A stretch of 64,000 nucleotides of DNA, taken from positions 814,572,317-814,636,316 of the forward strand of contig NC_090445.1 of NCBI RefSeq assembly GCF_031143425.1. Reading direction: 5' to 3'. Position 1 is the stretch's first letter. Every line of letters begins with the position of its first letter. Made by a program: the position numbers and the translations under genes. The DNA comes from Pleurodeles waltl. Its lineage: Eukaryota > Chordata > Amphibia > Caudata > Salamandridae. This document shows, piece by piece, positions 1-11,454 of this stretch. The notes under the pieces are model-generated. The model saw only the letters and a list, made by a program, of their open reading frames with translations. It was not told where the DNA came from and did no database searches.

Positions 1-138
1 CAAAATAATAATGAAACAAACTCTAAAGCACACACCAACTAATCAAACTATAATTGTACAATTTTAATTCAGAGATCCAAGCATTTCTCAGGTTCTTTCT
101 TTATTCAGGTTCTTTCTTTATTGTCAGGGCCCACAGCC

Positions 139-186
139 AGCCAACACGTGTTTTGTCACAGGGTAATTCACCCACAGCTTCATCAG
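139..186 (-). ncRNA. Candidate decayed hammerhead ribozyme of the Penelope-like element
   Basis: On the minus strand there is a CTGATGA core (180-186) and then an A-rich segment running into CACGTGTTGGC (139-151). Penelope-like elements are known to carry type I hammerhead ribozymes in their terminal repeats with this order of motifs. The expected GAAA box appears altered and the stem II pairing is weak, so if real this is a relic. Two AATAAAG-type tracts lie just beyond it on the same strand (about 90-122). Folding was not computed. Confidence 0.3.
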
Positions 187-2115
187 GACTGAATTAAAAC
201 AAAAGTGTAACTTAAGAGTCTGAATATATAAACACATTGTAAGAGTATCACCCTGTAACAGAATATTAAGGCCTAATTTATGGGCTAAGTGGTCATCTGA
301 TGGTGTAATCCAATGCATCACTTGTCATATGTGTATATGGGGTGATACATGCTACACCTGTGTCACATGCCAATTGCCACTACATCAAAGAAAGACTATT
401 GATATAAAATTGTTAATATCCAACACCCAACAAGTACACTAATAGTCCCCTATCCCAGAGCAGGAATCTCTTGATCGACAAAACCACACACATAAGTACT
501 TTATGTGGTCCAGGCACATATCTAGGAAGAATGACAAAATCTTAGTGCCCATATCAAAAAATTGTACCAGACAACAAACACTCATAACTTGTAAAACGTA
601 CCTTCATCATCTCCTGTAAAGCTGAAATGGAACAAAGTTACAATAAGCCAAAAATAATAAGAATCATCACAGTTTAAATAGGTGATGAGAAGATTAAGCA
701 CAGGTTCATACCTCTAACAGGGATCGTGGCCGTGCTGGGCTAAAAGTGGCTTGTGCTGGTCTATAATCTAATAGTCTTTAATGTATTATATGCACATGTA
801 TAAACGCTCCCTAGTCTCTTCATAAAAGACCCAGTGCATTTATTCTTGAACTTGATATTTCAATAATTTTCTAAAAAAAAAATACAAATGGACCTGTAAA
901 CACCATGTATACCCATTGCCAAAATTTCTCTAATTGTTCTGCACTACCCGTAAATATAGATTCAGTTCGTACAAAAGAGTTGTCACAACTGTGATATGTT
1001 TGTCAATTTGTCATTCAAATTGGCCTATGGTCTATATCACACTATCACTTGCCATGCAAAGCACTACACTTACAGGTGCAGTGTAATTAGTACCCGACTC
1101 AATTTTCTTAGTAACATGAACATTCATTTTACAGTGATTATTCTCACCTTCCCGTTCCAACCGTAAAGGTAAGCACATTCGAAACAGATTGACTACCACA
1201 ACCAGTAATTTCAACCATTCACCATCCAAATAATACCCAGTCATTCATATTTCAAGTACAATATAAACATTACAGTGTCAGCCCCTTACATTACACTCTA
1301 ATTACAGGTGTGATGCACCCAGTAGCACCACCCATAGTTACGCTTACCTTGGTAACAAGGACTTAGTACGTGTCAATGATTCAGGTGAGTACACCCTGCT
1401 TACCAGCATTCTACCCGTGCACCATCTTGCTACCATTTTTAACTTACAGTTGTCATACCAAATACCTAACTATCACAGAAGACAGACTTCCCATCTATGG
1501 AAAGAAAATCACCATCTTGTAGTGTACCATACTTTCTTTAGGTTCTCCCGTATTCAAGACTAAGGCCCTCATTATGACATTGGGGGTAAATGCAGCTTTC
1601 CGCCGTGCTGACGGCCACCAACTTACCGCTGCGCAGGCGAATTTCCACTCACCGTATTGTGACACACACACACCAATCCGACAGAATACTGACACATACC
1701 CAAATCCGCCAGCCCAAAGGTCAGTGCAAAAGTGGTAGTCCCAAAACCAACACCGTTACGCCAACAGAACAACGCCTACCACATTATGACCCACGAATCA
1801 CCTTGGCAGACACTCAATGCCGGTAAACCATTGGCGCTACATATACACACACAGTCAAAACAACACCACACTGGCCAATTCAAAGAAAACACACCTGACA
1901 CCCATACACACACCACAACCACACCACTATAAAACACATATCCACATTACCCACAACACTTTACGAATACAAATCATTGCCACCAGAATTACATCAAGAC
2001 CACTATGACAAGTAAAAACACATCATTCACACCCATACACCCCTCACCCACTCTACATCACACACCCCAACACATTACCTAACGCACCTTCACCAACACA
2101 CATCACATAACATCC

Positions 2116-3656
2116 ATGGCACCACAAAGGCACCCCTGTTTCACTGTGGAGGAGTTAAGGGTCATGTTAGAGGAATTCGTCAGGGTAGAGTCACAGCTCT
2201 TTGGAGCACAGGTGCAACAGATATCAATAGCAAGGAAGACGGAGCTTTAGCAGAGAATCGTGGACAGGGTCAACGCTGTGGGACAGCACCCAAGAACAAG
2301 GGATGACATCAGGAAGAGGTGGAATGACCTACAGGGAAGGTACGTTCCATAGCAGCAAGACAACAGCTCGCTGTACAGAGTACTAGCGGTGGACCCCCTC
2401 TTCATCCCCCATATCTCACAGCATGGGAGGAGCAGGTACTGGCAATACTGCACCCTGAGGGCCTAGCCGTAGTTGGAGGAGGACTTGACACTGGTAAGTC
2501 AACTTTTAACAATTATCACCCCCAAAGCTGCATGCTATCACACACCCTCATCCTCACTCCCATCAATCCATTACATCCCACACACTCCACCATCACATCA
2601 CACTAATCCCAGTGCCAAGGCCTGCATGCTGTACCAATGCATGGACACCTCTCCCAGCCCTGCATGGACACTCATCACTTAAACATGCACAGCATAGGGA
2701 AACTAACAATCCCATAATACACCAACATACACAAGCAAAAGCTGGCAGGGGAACAACAACCATAGAGGGGAAGCCATAGAAGTACAAATGTCAGACACCT
2801 GAAGCATAATACATCATTTACATCCCCACAGGTGCCCCACTCAATGTCATTAGAGAGGAGGTGCCACCACTATCCAGTCCCCCAACAGAAGAGGCCCACA
2901 GTGATGACAGTAACTCTGGACTTCTGGATCTGATCGACCTACCTGGCCCATCAGAGACCACTGGACATTCGGTCACCTAAGCCCAGTCACAGACCACCAC
3001 AGAGCCTCCCCCATCAGGAACCAACACCACAGCACCCACCCAGCGTACCCACACCTCTGCCCCAGGACACATCAATTAGAAGTGTGCCCACCTGTACAGG
3101 GACCCCAGGCCACACCTCACCCCAAGACAATCAGGGACCTGGGGTCAGTGGCAGTGGGCACACTGTTCAGGGGACAGAAGCACATGCCAACATGGACACT
3201 GGAAGGACTGCTGTGCACCAGGGGGAGGACAGGACCAGGGAACCAACTCTCTAGGAGGCACGCTCTGAGATCCTGGGAGCCTACCAATATTCCCGGATCA
3301 CAATGGGCCAGATCCTAGACAACGTACAGGAGAACAGGCGGCAGCAGGAGGGACAGTATCAGGGGAGCAGGGAGGACTTGCAGGCCTTCAACAACACCCT
3401 TATCTCCATAGCAGGGGTGCTGGCAGACATGGCCAAAATTATGAAGGAGGCAGTGTCATACCAGCAGGCCCCCACCACTAGCCAGTCATCTGAACAGCCC
3501 TCCACTTCCTCTGCCGCTAGTGGCCAGGAAGCCCTGCCACAGGACCTACCGACCACCAGCACCCCTCCCCCTGCAGAAGGTGAACCACCCAAGAAACTTT
3601 CCCTGCGAACCAGACAGAAGCAAGAGACACTTGCCAAGACCACCACCAGGAAATGA
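2116..3656 (+). pseudogene. Harbinger Myb/SANT-like gene 1, copy 1 (broken)
   Basis: This is the DNA-binding partner protein of the Harbinger transposase, in two exons. Exon 1 (2116-2493) starts at an ATG that aligns with the starts at 48314 and 35233 and encodes a Myb/SANT-like domain (MAPQRHPCFTVEEL start). Donor GTAAGT follows at 2494 and acceptor CCCCACAG ends at 2831. Exon 2 continues to the stop at 3654-3656; its last 117 codons (3303-3656) are open and end in a Lys/Arg/Thr-rich tail. An in-frame TAG inside the Myb domain (near 2248) and frame changes in exon 2 disable it. Known Harbinger Myb proteins help nuclear import and DNA binding of the transposase; that role is inferred here. 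Confidence 0.75.
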
Positions 3657-4140
3657 GACTCTCCTGATTGTCCCCTTTGTGTCCCACTCTGTCTCCTAGT
3701 CCACCTTGAACTGCCATTGCTCCCCTTCCTATGTCCCCATGGACAATGCACCTGTGCTACAAACAGACTGGAACAATACCCTGGACTTTCCTCCATCATC
3801 ACCCCATTCCATTGCACTTTCCCCTTTATTTTTTAGCACTACAATAAACACCCTTGGATAAAAATCGACTAGTAGTATTTCATGTATTGCTAATTTGTAC
3901 CGATTGAAACAGCTACAACCATTGCAAATGAATTGTACATAGAATGAGCATAGAATTAATAACCGGTAGCTGACTGTTGTGATCACACCAGGAGAATATG
4001 CCATACCACCAACATCTGCAAAATCAATATCCAGAGGTAACAGTAAGTGGGCAAAGAAGTGGGTAATGTCAGCATGGCAATGTCACACAGAATACAACAA
4101 TAGTCATAGAAATGGAACGTTGCACTCTGTCACCTGTGTG

Positions 4141-5363
4141 TCATTGGAAGTACTGACATATCACAGATGTTCTGTTATCCACATCCTCATCCTCTGCCTC
4201 CTTATCCTTATTGTCCTCATGGTCCACTGCTGCCACAGGGGCATCTCCAGTCTCCTCCTCCTGCAGAAAAGGTACATGTCGTCTCAGGGGCAGGTTGTGC
4301 CACATGCAGTATGCCACTACTATCTGGCAGACCTTCTTGGGTGAGTAGCACAGGGATCCAACTGTTAGATGGAGGCACCTGAATTTGGCCTTCAGGAGGC
4401 CAAAGGTCTTTTCAATGATCCTTCTGGTTCACCCACGTGCCTCATTATAACGTTCTTCTGCCCTTGTCCTAGCATTCCTGACAGGGGTCAGCAGCCATGA
4501 TAGGTTTGGGTAACCAGAGTCACCTGAAAATATTGAGGGACAACATTTAGCCACAAACTATCCTATATGGCCAACACCATAGGCATACACCAACATATAC
4601 TGGGTGGGAATCAGGGCTCAGCTATTAGCCACACACTGTGCCTCCGTAGTTGGGACATCACATTTGGGATGCTGCTATTCCTCAGGACAAAGGCATCATA
4701 CACTGACCCTGGATACTTAGCATTGACGTGGGAGATGTACTGGTCCGCTGAGCATACCATCTGCACATTAATGGAGTGGAGACTCTTACCTTTCCTGAAC
4801 ACCTGTTCATTCTGGCAAGGGGGCACAAATGCAATATATGTTCTGTCATTCGCACCAATTATATTGGGGATATGTTCCATTGCATAGATTCCGGCCTTTA
4901 CAGTGACCAAATCCTCAACCTGGGGGAATGCAATGTAGATGCACATGTGCTTTAGCAGGGCAGACAACACTCTTGTTAGCACATTTGAGAACATTGGCTG
5001 TGACATTCCTGCTGCCAAGCCCACTGTCACTTGGAAAGAACCAGTTGCCAGGAAAGGGAGAGCTGATAGCACTTGCACAAGAGGGGGGATCCCAGTGGGG
5101 TAACGGATAGCAGATATCATGCTCCAATTGGGCACACAGCTCTGTGATTTTGCCCTGTCTAGTCTATAGGTGAGTATTATATGCCTGTCCTCCAGTGTAG
5201 CCAAGTCCACCAGAGGTCTGTACACAGGGGTATGTCTCCATCTCCTATTCATCCGCAGTGGTAGGTATCTAAGGGACACAAGAGTGAGTAGGCTGCCACA
5301 AAGTGAACAATGGAGCCACAACAGCAATCCGCAATGCCCAAACATGTAATGGGACAGTGTCAT
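4141..5363 (-). pseudogene. Harbinger DDE transposase, copy 1 (broken)
   Basis: A minus-strand relative of HARBI1-type nucleases. Exon 1 (about 4625-5363) encodes the N-terminal helical part and the first catalytic Asp (in GANDRTYIAF, where the intact copy has GAIDGTHVAL). Exon 2 (4141-4523) begins [12 protein letters not shown] with the second catalytic Asp and continues to the Glu region. The exon 1 donor has changed from GGTGAG to GCTGAG, and CGA has become TGA in the segment before RRIIEKTFG. The C-terminus differs from the other two copies: it reads past LPLRRHVPF to a natural stop at 4141, so this copy probably shows the ancestral C-terminus. Confidence 0.82.
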
Positions 5364-5717
5364 TTGTGAAGTATGTGCCTATCGATACAGTGACGCAGTA
5401 ATAATCAATAGGCCTGTACACCCCCCCTGAAATAGCGACCGCCTCTCCTGTGTGTAGGGACAGGTGGAAGTGAGGTAATGCTGCTGCCGTTGTGTGCCGT
5501 GACGGTAGGCAGCCGTGAACCACTGTGCAATTCCTTATTGGTTAATATTGGGCCCTATGGGGTACAGTGGCCAATGGTGATCTATGCTGGCAGTGACGGT
5601 ATGCACCGCCGTGGACGTGACCACCATTGTCTATCAAATACTTCACTTGTTTCCTGACCTTTTATAGGAGAGGACTTACACTGCACGTGCTGCTGTGACC
5701 TGTGTCTGGAACCTAGC

Positions 5718-8002
5718 ATGGCCTGTGTGACTGGGGAAAGGGCCCCAGCCTTCACTTCTGGGGAGTTGGAGCGACTGTTGGATGGGGTCCTACCCCAGTA
5801 CGGACTGCTGTATGGGCCTCCAGACCAATAGGTGAGTACACCTTGTGCCCGATGCATGTGACATGAATGCTTGGAGTTGTGTGTGAAGGCCTTGTGTAAA
5901 GAGGGGGTGGATGTCCTCTTGGCGGTGTACATGTTGTGTGCTGGGCTATGTGTGTTCCAATGGTGATGGAAACGGGTATGGTGGGCCATTTGTGTGACAG
6001 GCTAGACTGTTTATCTAATGGTGTTCTCCTGTCTGTCTTGCCTCTGCAGGTCAGCGCCCATCAAAAGAAGGGAATATGGCATGCCATCACCAAGGATGTG
6101 TGGGCCCTGCTGGTCTAGGGCAGGCGGAGCACCTACTGTTGCAAACTGTGGGAGGACCTGAGACGCTGGGCAGGGAAGACAGCGGACACCCAGCTGGGGA
6201 TGGCCTCCCAACGAGGAAGGGGTGCCCGTCGGACCCTGACCCCCCTGATGGCCTGCATACTGGTGGAGGCCTACCCTGAGCTGGATGGGCGCTTGAGGGC
6301 ATCACAGCAGCCACAAGGGGGTGAGTACAGTGGCTATCATTACAACTTACGACTGGTTGGGTGGTATCCGGGTGGTGGTTGTGTGTAAGTTGGAGCCCAT
6401 AGGCCATGCCAGACATAGCAGCGTAGGTCCTCTGGTGGCTAAGGGTTTAAATGTGAAATACTGCTTACCTAGCTTGTTAGTATTCACTCCTGGGCAGGGC
6501 TACATGGGTCCCAGGTGTGCTGCAGTTAGCGGTGTGTGCCCCTCCTCATCTCTTGGTGACTAGCCATTTCATTGGTAGTGCCATACATAGTGCGTAGTTC
6601 TGCTCCCTGTGTGTGAGGATGCTGTGTACGCCTACAGTGGTGTTGGTGCAGTCATTGACCCATTGTATCTTTTGTCTCTCTCCCCCCTTTCTTGTTTTGT
6701 CATCCTGTCCTTGTGCATTAGCATCATCTGGGGGAGGAGCATAGGCACCAGTGACAGAGAGAGCTGCATCCCACAGAACCCTGGAGGCAGAGTCCACTGA
6801 CGCTGATGGCACCAGTGGGAAGGAGGGCGAGGGGAGCACCACGGCGGACACTGGAGGGGACATTAAAGACTCTGATACCACCTCCGATGGGAGCTCCCTG
6901 GTGGTGGCGGACACCTAGGTGACCACCCCAGCTGCAGGGACAGCTGCCAACCCCGTACCAGCACCGCCCTCCCAGTAGCCCCTCTGCGACTTTCCCATGC
7001 CCGCTCACCCAGGAGAGTGGGCATCTTCCTCACCCCAGGCACCTCAGGCCCTGCCCCAGTGATCCCTACTGCCCTGAGTGAGGAGGCTATTGACCTCCTG
7101 AGATCAATCTCTGTAGGGCATTCAACCATTGCATTCTTGGAAGGCATTCACGGTGGATTGGCGGCCCAACTGAGATTGAGTCAGGCTCTGGCCTCCTCTC
7201 TGATGGAAGCCATTGTCCCTGTTTCAACCGCACCCCCTCCAACTTCCACTTCCCAGTCCCATTCTCCTCAACCCCAACCCATCCCAAGCACACAGACAGA
7301 CAAGCATGTGCACAAGACAACACCTAAGAGTCTTGCAAGCAAACACAAGCACCACACTTTATCCCACAGGCACTCACACAAACACCATTCAGTTGCATAC
7401 ACGACAACATCCACTATCTCCACTGTCTCCCCCTCCTCCTCCTTCTCTACCTCCCACACAGTTGCGTCTACACTCACACCTGCATGCACTACATCAATAT
7501 CCACTACCAGCATCATCACCATACCAAGCAGAACACACACCTCACTGGCAGACACCTCCACAACATCCATGCACGCGTCCCCTGTGTCCTCTCCCACTGT
7601 GTCTGTCCCCCCTCCTAAAGTGCACAAACCAACAGCCATCCACCTCACAACAGCATACCGCCGATGCACCTGCACCCAAATCCAGCAGACAAACACCTCC
7701 AACAACCACTCCCTCATCCTCCACTCTCATTACTCTTCCCTTTTCCCACCCCAAAATCTCTAAAAAGCTTTTCCTTTCCTAGATTCACCTCTTCCCTACC
7801 CCTATCCCATCCTACATGTATGGACAAGGTAGCAAGGACCCAGCCAAGCACCTCAGCCAAACAGTCCAGGGGCCCAGTGGTAGCACCACCTACTCATTGT
7901 GGAAAGGATTCTAGGCCAACAATACTGAAGGGGAAGGAGCCTGTAGCTGCTGCAAAGAAGGGGAAGGAGCCTGCACCAGCTGCTAATGAAGGGGAAACTT
8001 GA
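5718..8002 (+). pseudogene. Harbinger third gene: Myb/SANT-like domain with Ser/Thr-rich tail, copy 1 (broken)
   Basis: A third spliced gene on the same strand as the first Myb gene. Exon 1 (5718-5829) starts MACVTGERAPAFTSGELE and ends at GTGAGT; its last codon is TAG where the middle copy has CAG. Exon 2 follows CTCTGCAG (ends about 6049) and runs to 6320 before GTGAGT; it completes the helix pattern (WEDLRRW) but has a stop after LLV. Exon 3 starts at 6722 after TGCATTAG and is Ser/Thr/Pro/His-rich. It contains a conserved block (ALSEEAIDLLRS, 7071-7106), then changes frame near 7700 and ends at 8002. The two N-terminal exons together look like a Myb_DNA-bind_5-type domain. Function unknown; a second DNA-binding or regulatory protein is an inference. 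Confidence 0.6.
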
Positions 8003-8287
8003 ACAGGAGTACAGGAGGCAATCTATGCCAGGGGAAAATGACAGCCAAAAACCGCCCCACCAGAAGCTGTTACAGGGCCCCCACCGCCAGCCATGGTTGT
8101 GCAGCCATCAGAGAGTGCAGGGGCTGAGCAGGAGCCTCCCACAACCACCACCACAGTACGGCCATCAGAGGGTGCAGGGGCTGAGCAGGAGCCTCCCACG
8201 ACCACCACCACAGTGCAGCCATCACCGCCGGCAGACGCAATATAGTGCAGCTTCCAAGGGCTTCTGTGCGGCCTGCCCCCACCAGAA

Positions 8288-8800
8288 CCAGTGGGCAAGA
8301 CACTCACTTTAGAGACTGTGGCCTTGCACTCCCTAGGACAAAGCACAGGGCATGTTGCCCCCTCCCAAACCAGCGGGCAAGACACCCACTCGAGAGAGTG
8401 TGGCCTTGCACTCCCCAGGATGAAGAGCAATGGGCATATTGTCCCCTCCAGATCCAGTGGGCAAGACACCCACTTGAGATACTGTGGCGTTGCAGTCCCC
8501 AGGACAAAGCATAGGGCATGTTGCCCCCTCCAGAACCAGTGGGCAAGACACCCACTCGAGAGACTGTGGCCTTGCACTCCCCAGGACAAAGAGCAATGGG
8601 CATATTGCCCCCTCCAGATCCAGTGGGCAAGACACCCACTTGAGAGACTGTGGCCTTGCAGTCCCCAGGACAAAGCACAGGGCATGTTGCCCCCTCCAGA
8701 ACCAGTGGGCAAGACACCCACTCCAGAGACTGTGGCCTTGCACTCCCCAGGACAAAGAGCAATGGGCATGTTGCCCCTTCCAGAACCAGTGGCCTTGTTC
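8288..8800. repeat. About 83-bp tandem repeat, roughly 6 copies, in Harbinger copy 1
   Basis: Units begin GGGCAAGACACCCACT and contain TGTGGCCTTGCACTCCCCAGG. They start near 8291, 8373, 8458, 8539, 8622 and 8705. Neighbouring units alternate between two forms (AAGCACAGGGCATG and AAGAGCAATGGGCAT), so the higher-order unit is a dimer. The 83-bp period is not a multiple of three, so the long open frames over it on both strands are by-products of the repeat. It sits after the third gene, where the other two copies also carry tandem repeats. Confidence 0.85.
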
Positions 8801-9999
8801 TTGCATCCAGCTGAGGTGCCCACCACCCTCGCCCTGAGGTGCCTGCCTATTTGACAACTGATGCCCCTGCAGTGTTCTCTCCGGATTGGTGCAGGATTCT
8901 AGTGGGGCCTTGGACTGTGCCCTGTGGCCATGTGGGCCCTGTGAAGTATGAACTGGGAAGTGTTCCTTTTTTAAACACGTGTACAGATCTGTTTCATGGC
9001 CAAATCGAAATTTTCATTTTATTGTTGGACTGATTACAATTATTTTCGTAAAATCCTGTTGCCTTTATTATTCTGCAGATTTTCGTGATCAAATTGTTTT
9101 TGTAATGCATATGGTTGTGTGTATGGCGTGTGTATGTTGGGTGTGTGTGGTGCGTGTGTGTGTCACTCTCGTTTTCCTCCCTCCCTCCCTTGTGTGCTAG
9201 GCGTCTGTACTCACCGTTGTCGTCTTCGCCTCCGTTGGTGTTCCAGGTGGAGCATAACGTAGAAGATCATCGGAAAGACTTGCAGTTCTGGTTCCATAGC
9301 GGCGTGGTTTTTCCCTGTGTCTCCAATGGTGAGTCCTTTCTCTTCTGTGATGCGTTTTCCCCAGGCTTTTGATGGCATTGGTACCGCCCTGGAAAAGGTG
9401 GCGTAATTGTGTGTCTTAATATGATGGCGGTACTTTGTCTTCCGCCTGGCTGTAGGCGGCTACCACCATGGTGACTGTTGTTTCCGCCCTGGCGGTTGGC
9501 ATGGTACATTAGCTGTCAATCGGAGATATCACCGCCATGGTCATAATTTGTCGGTAATTACCACCAGCCTGTTGGCGGTATTACCGCCACTTTATCAATG
9601 ACCGCCAGGGTTGTAATGAGGGCCTAAATGCCCACACTCTATATGTAACTATGTGACTCCTTATAGAGAAACAGCCAATATTAATATTGGGACAACACAT
9701 TGGCAAGTAGATGTTGAATAGGTTCCTCCATCTGAAAAAGAAATTGAATAGGATTGTTCCAAACAATCATATAAAGGAATAGTTACTTTAAAATCATTCC
9801 TTGCAATGTATTGACCGCCTACCTCCGCGGCAACAGCCGCCAAAAGACCATCACTGCGGCTACCTGTTTTCCTCCATATTATGATTGTAGCTGGAATTCT
9901 GCCAGAAGGATGGCTGAATTCCGGCTGCGGCCATGGCGGCGGATGTTGTTGAGGTGGCACTGCTGTAAGCAGCAGCACCACACCAGTAGACCACCACAT

Positions 10000-10024
10000 A
10001 CCGTATCATGACACATGATACGGT
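10000..10024. repeat. Perfect 11-bp hairpin
   Basis: ACCGTATCATG, loop ACA, then CATGATACGGT. It lies inside the non-autonomous Harbinger derivative. Confidence 0.8.
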
Positions 10025-10129
10025 CTGGCAGTGTTCTGCTTGCGAACGCTGCTGCTGGCAGCAGCGCCCCGTCCTGTCTCCTGTCGGAGGTCCCCCTGCA
10101 ATCAGGTAAGTCAGGTGATCCGACAGGGG

Positions 10130-10390
10130 AGGGGGGTGTTGTGAGTGTGTGGGGGTGTTGGTGTATGTTTGTGTGTGCATGCATGCAGGTGTGTGGAATG
10201 TGGAATGCGTGTGTGCATGCATGGTTGTTAGTGTGCATATATGTTGTGTTGTGTGAATGCGTGGGTGTTTGTATGAATGTAAGTGTGTGTGGATGTGTGT
10301 GTGAATGGATGCATGCATGCGTGGGTGTCTGTGGGTATGAGTGTGTATATGTGTGTGTATGATGGTGCATGAATGTGCGTTTCTGTCATG
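10130..10390. repeat. TG-rich simple repeat with GTGCATGCATG variants
   Basis: A low-complexity stretch of TGTG and GCATG words. It explains the Cys/Val-rich and His/Thr-rich open frames on its two strands. Confidence 0.85.
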
Positions 10391-10462
10391 GGGGTCTGGA
10401 GTGGGAGGGGCAGGGGAAGGGTGAGGGAGAACTCTGAGGAGGGAGAGGGGAAGGGGAGACCC

Positions 10463-10500
10463 CTATCAGTGACAGGAAAGGAATTCCCTGTCACTGATAG
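10463..10500. repeat. Perfect 14-bp hairpin
   Basis: CTATCAGTGACAGG pairs with CCTGTCACTGATAG across a 10-base loop. A second imperfect inverted repeat (GCCTACCATGG with CCATGGAGGTAGGC) follows to about 10554. Confidence 0.85.
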
Positions 10501-11017
10501 TGCCTACCATGGTTTTCATGGTGGTAAGGAAGCCACGAAAACCATGGAGGTAGGCGGGGTCATAATCCCGCAGGTGGGACAGTGAAGGCCGTCTGGCTGG
10601 AGACTGATGTCTCCAGCTCGGCGGCTGTTACCACCCTGGCGGATCGAGTGGTACATTGGCGGTTTGGCTTGAGCCAAACGGTCAATGTCATATTTTGGGA
10701 AAGAGTACCACCAGCCTGTTGGCATTACTTTTCTCCAAAATACCGCCGTCTGCCAGGGTCGTAATGAGTGCCTAAATGCCCACACTATAAATGTAACAAC
10801 ACCACTTCTTATGTAGAAACAGCCAAAAATTATTGTTGGGACGATCTATTCCTGCGTTGATGTCAAATCAGCTGCTCCATTTGAAACAAAAGAACCAGCG
10901 ATGTTGCGAATGTACGCATAAATGAATAAATGTGTAACTACTTTAGAAATCATTCCTCATTGCAAACCTACCCCAATTCTATTGCCACAATTTTAATGTT
11001 CAAGTGTATATTTACAC

Positions 11018-11020
<3 letters not shown>

Positions 11021-11050
<30 letters not shown>
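11021..11050. repeat. (TA)n microsatellite
   Basis: About 15 TA units within the Penelope-like 3' region. The right copy lacks it at the corresponding place, so it expanded in the left copy only. Confidence 0.95.
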
Positions 11051-11054
<4 letters not shown>

Positions 11055-11454
11055 TTATGTTTCCACAACAATGTATGTACCCAGCTCGTAATGGTGCAGA
11101 TACTAATAACAGTCAAAACAGTGAACCGTTCCATGTTTGGGCTACAAGAGTCACAGGTGCACATCACACAGTATCACATTGACATCTAAATTCTTTATTA
11201 ATCTGCAATCTAGCTTCCTATCATGCCATCAAATAGTATATATGCCAAGACCTTAGGACCACCATATCATAGAACCGACATAGTATCAGAATTAACATAC
11301 CTTATTCAAAGTATGCATATCTGTGGTCATGGTCCCATACATGAATTGTACAGCAAACCGAGCCTCCACCCATGATATGGTCTTAAAATAAAATACAGGG
11401 ATCCCCATCTATTGTAAACTAGTACAATTCATTGCGCTAATGTTATTCTGATCT

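Larger units (their letters stand above)
1564..9624 (+). mobile_element. PIF/Harbinger DNA transposon, copy 1 (8.1 kb)
   Basis: The ends are imperfect inverted repeats: GGCCCTCATTATGAC at the left and GTAATGAGGGCC at the right. They are flanked by a TAA target duplication (1561-1563 and 9625-9627), as expected for PIF/Harbinger. Removing the element joins the Penelope-like flanks into the uninterrupted sequence seen in the other copy (17161-17400 reversed). It carries a Myb-like gene on plus (2116-3656), a DDE transposase on minus (4141-5363) and a third Myb-like gene on plus (5718-8002), then a tandem repeat (8288-8800). All three genes are broken. The region 8800-9624 has no gene; its last 250 bases are rich in GGCGGT/ACCGCC motifs like the ends of the other copies. 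Confidence 0.9.
9811..10772 (+). mobile_element. Non-autonomous Harbinger derivative, 5' end missing
   Basis: The right end (GCCAGGGTCGTAATGAGTGCC) is a Harbinger-type terminus followed by TAA (10773-10775). The left end has no matching terminus: Penelope-like sequence stops near 9810 and GC-rich ACCGCC-containing DNA begins at once, so the left end was deleted together with some flanking DNA. It has no coding capacity and consists of hairpins plus a TG-rich tract (10130-10390). The TAA at its right end is in the same sequence context (TAAATGCCCACAC) as the TAA after Harbinger copy 1, because the host repeat contains that site twice. Confidence 0.7.

Noticed and set aside
8023..8857. Long open frames on both strands over the 83-bp repeats
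   Set aside because: The repeat unit lacks stops in several frames and its period is not a multiple of three; the frames only reflect the repeat.
10015..10494. Cys/Val-rich and His/Thr-rich frames
   Set aside because: Products of the TG-rich simple repeat.
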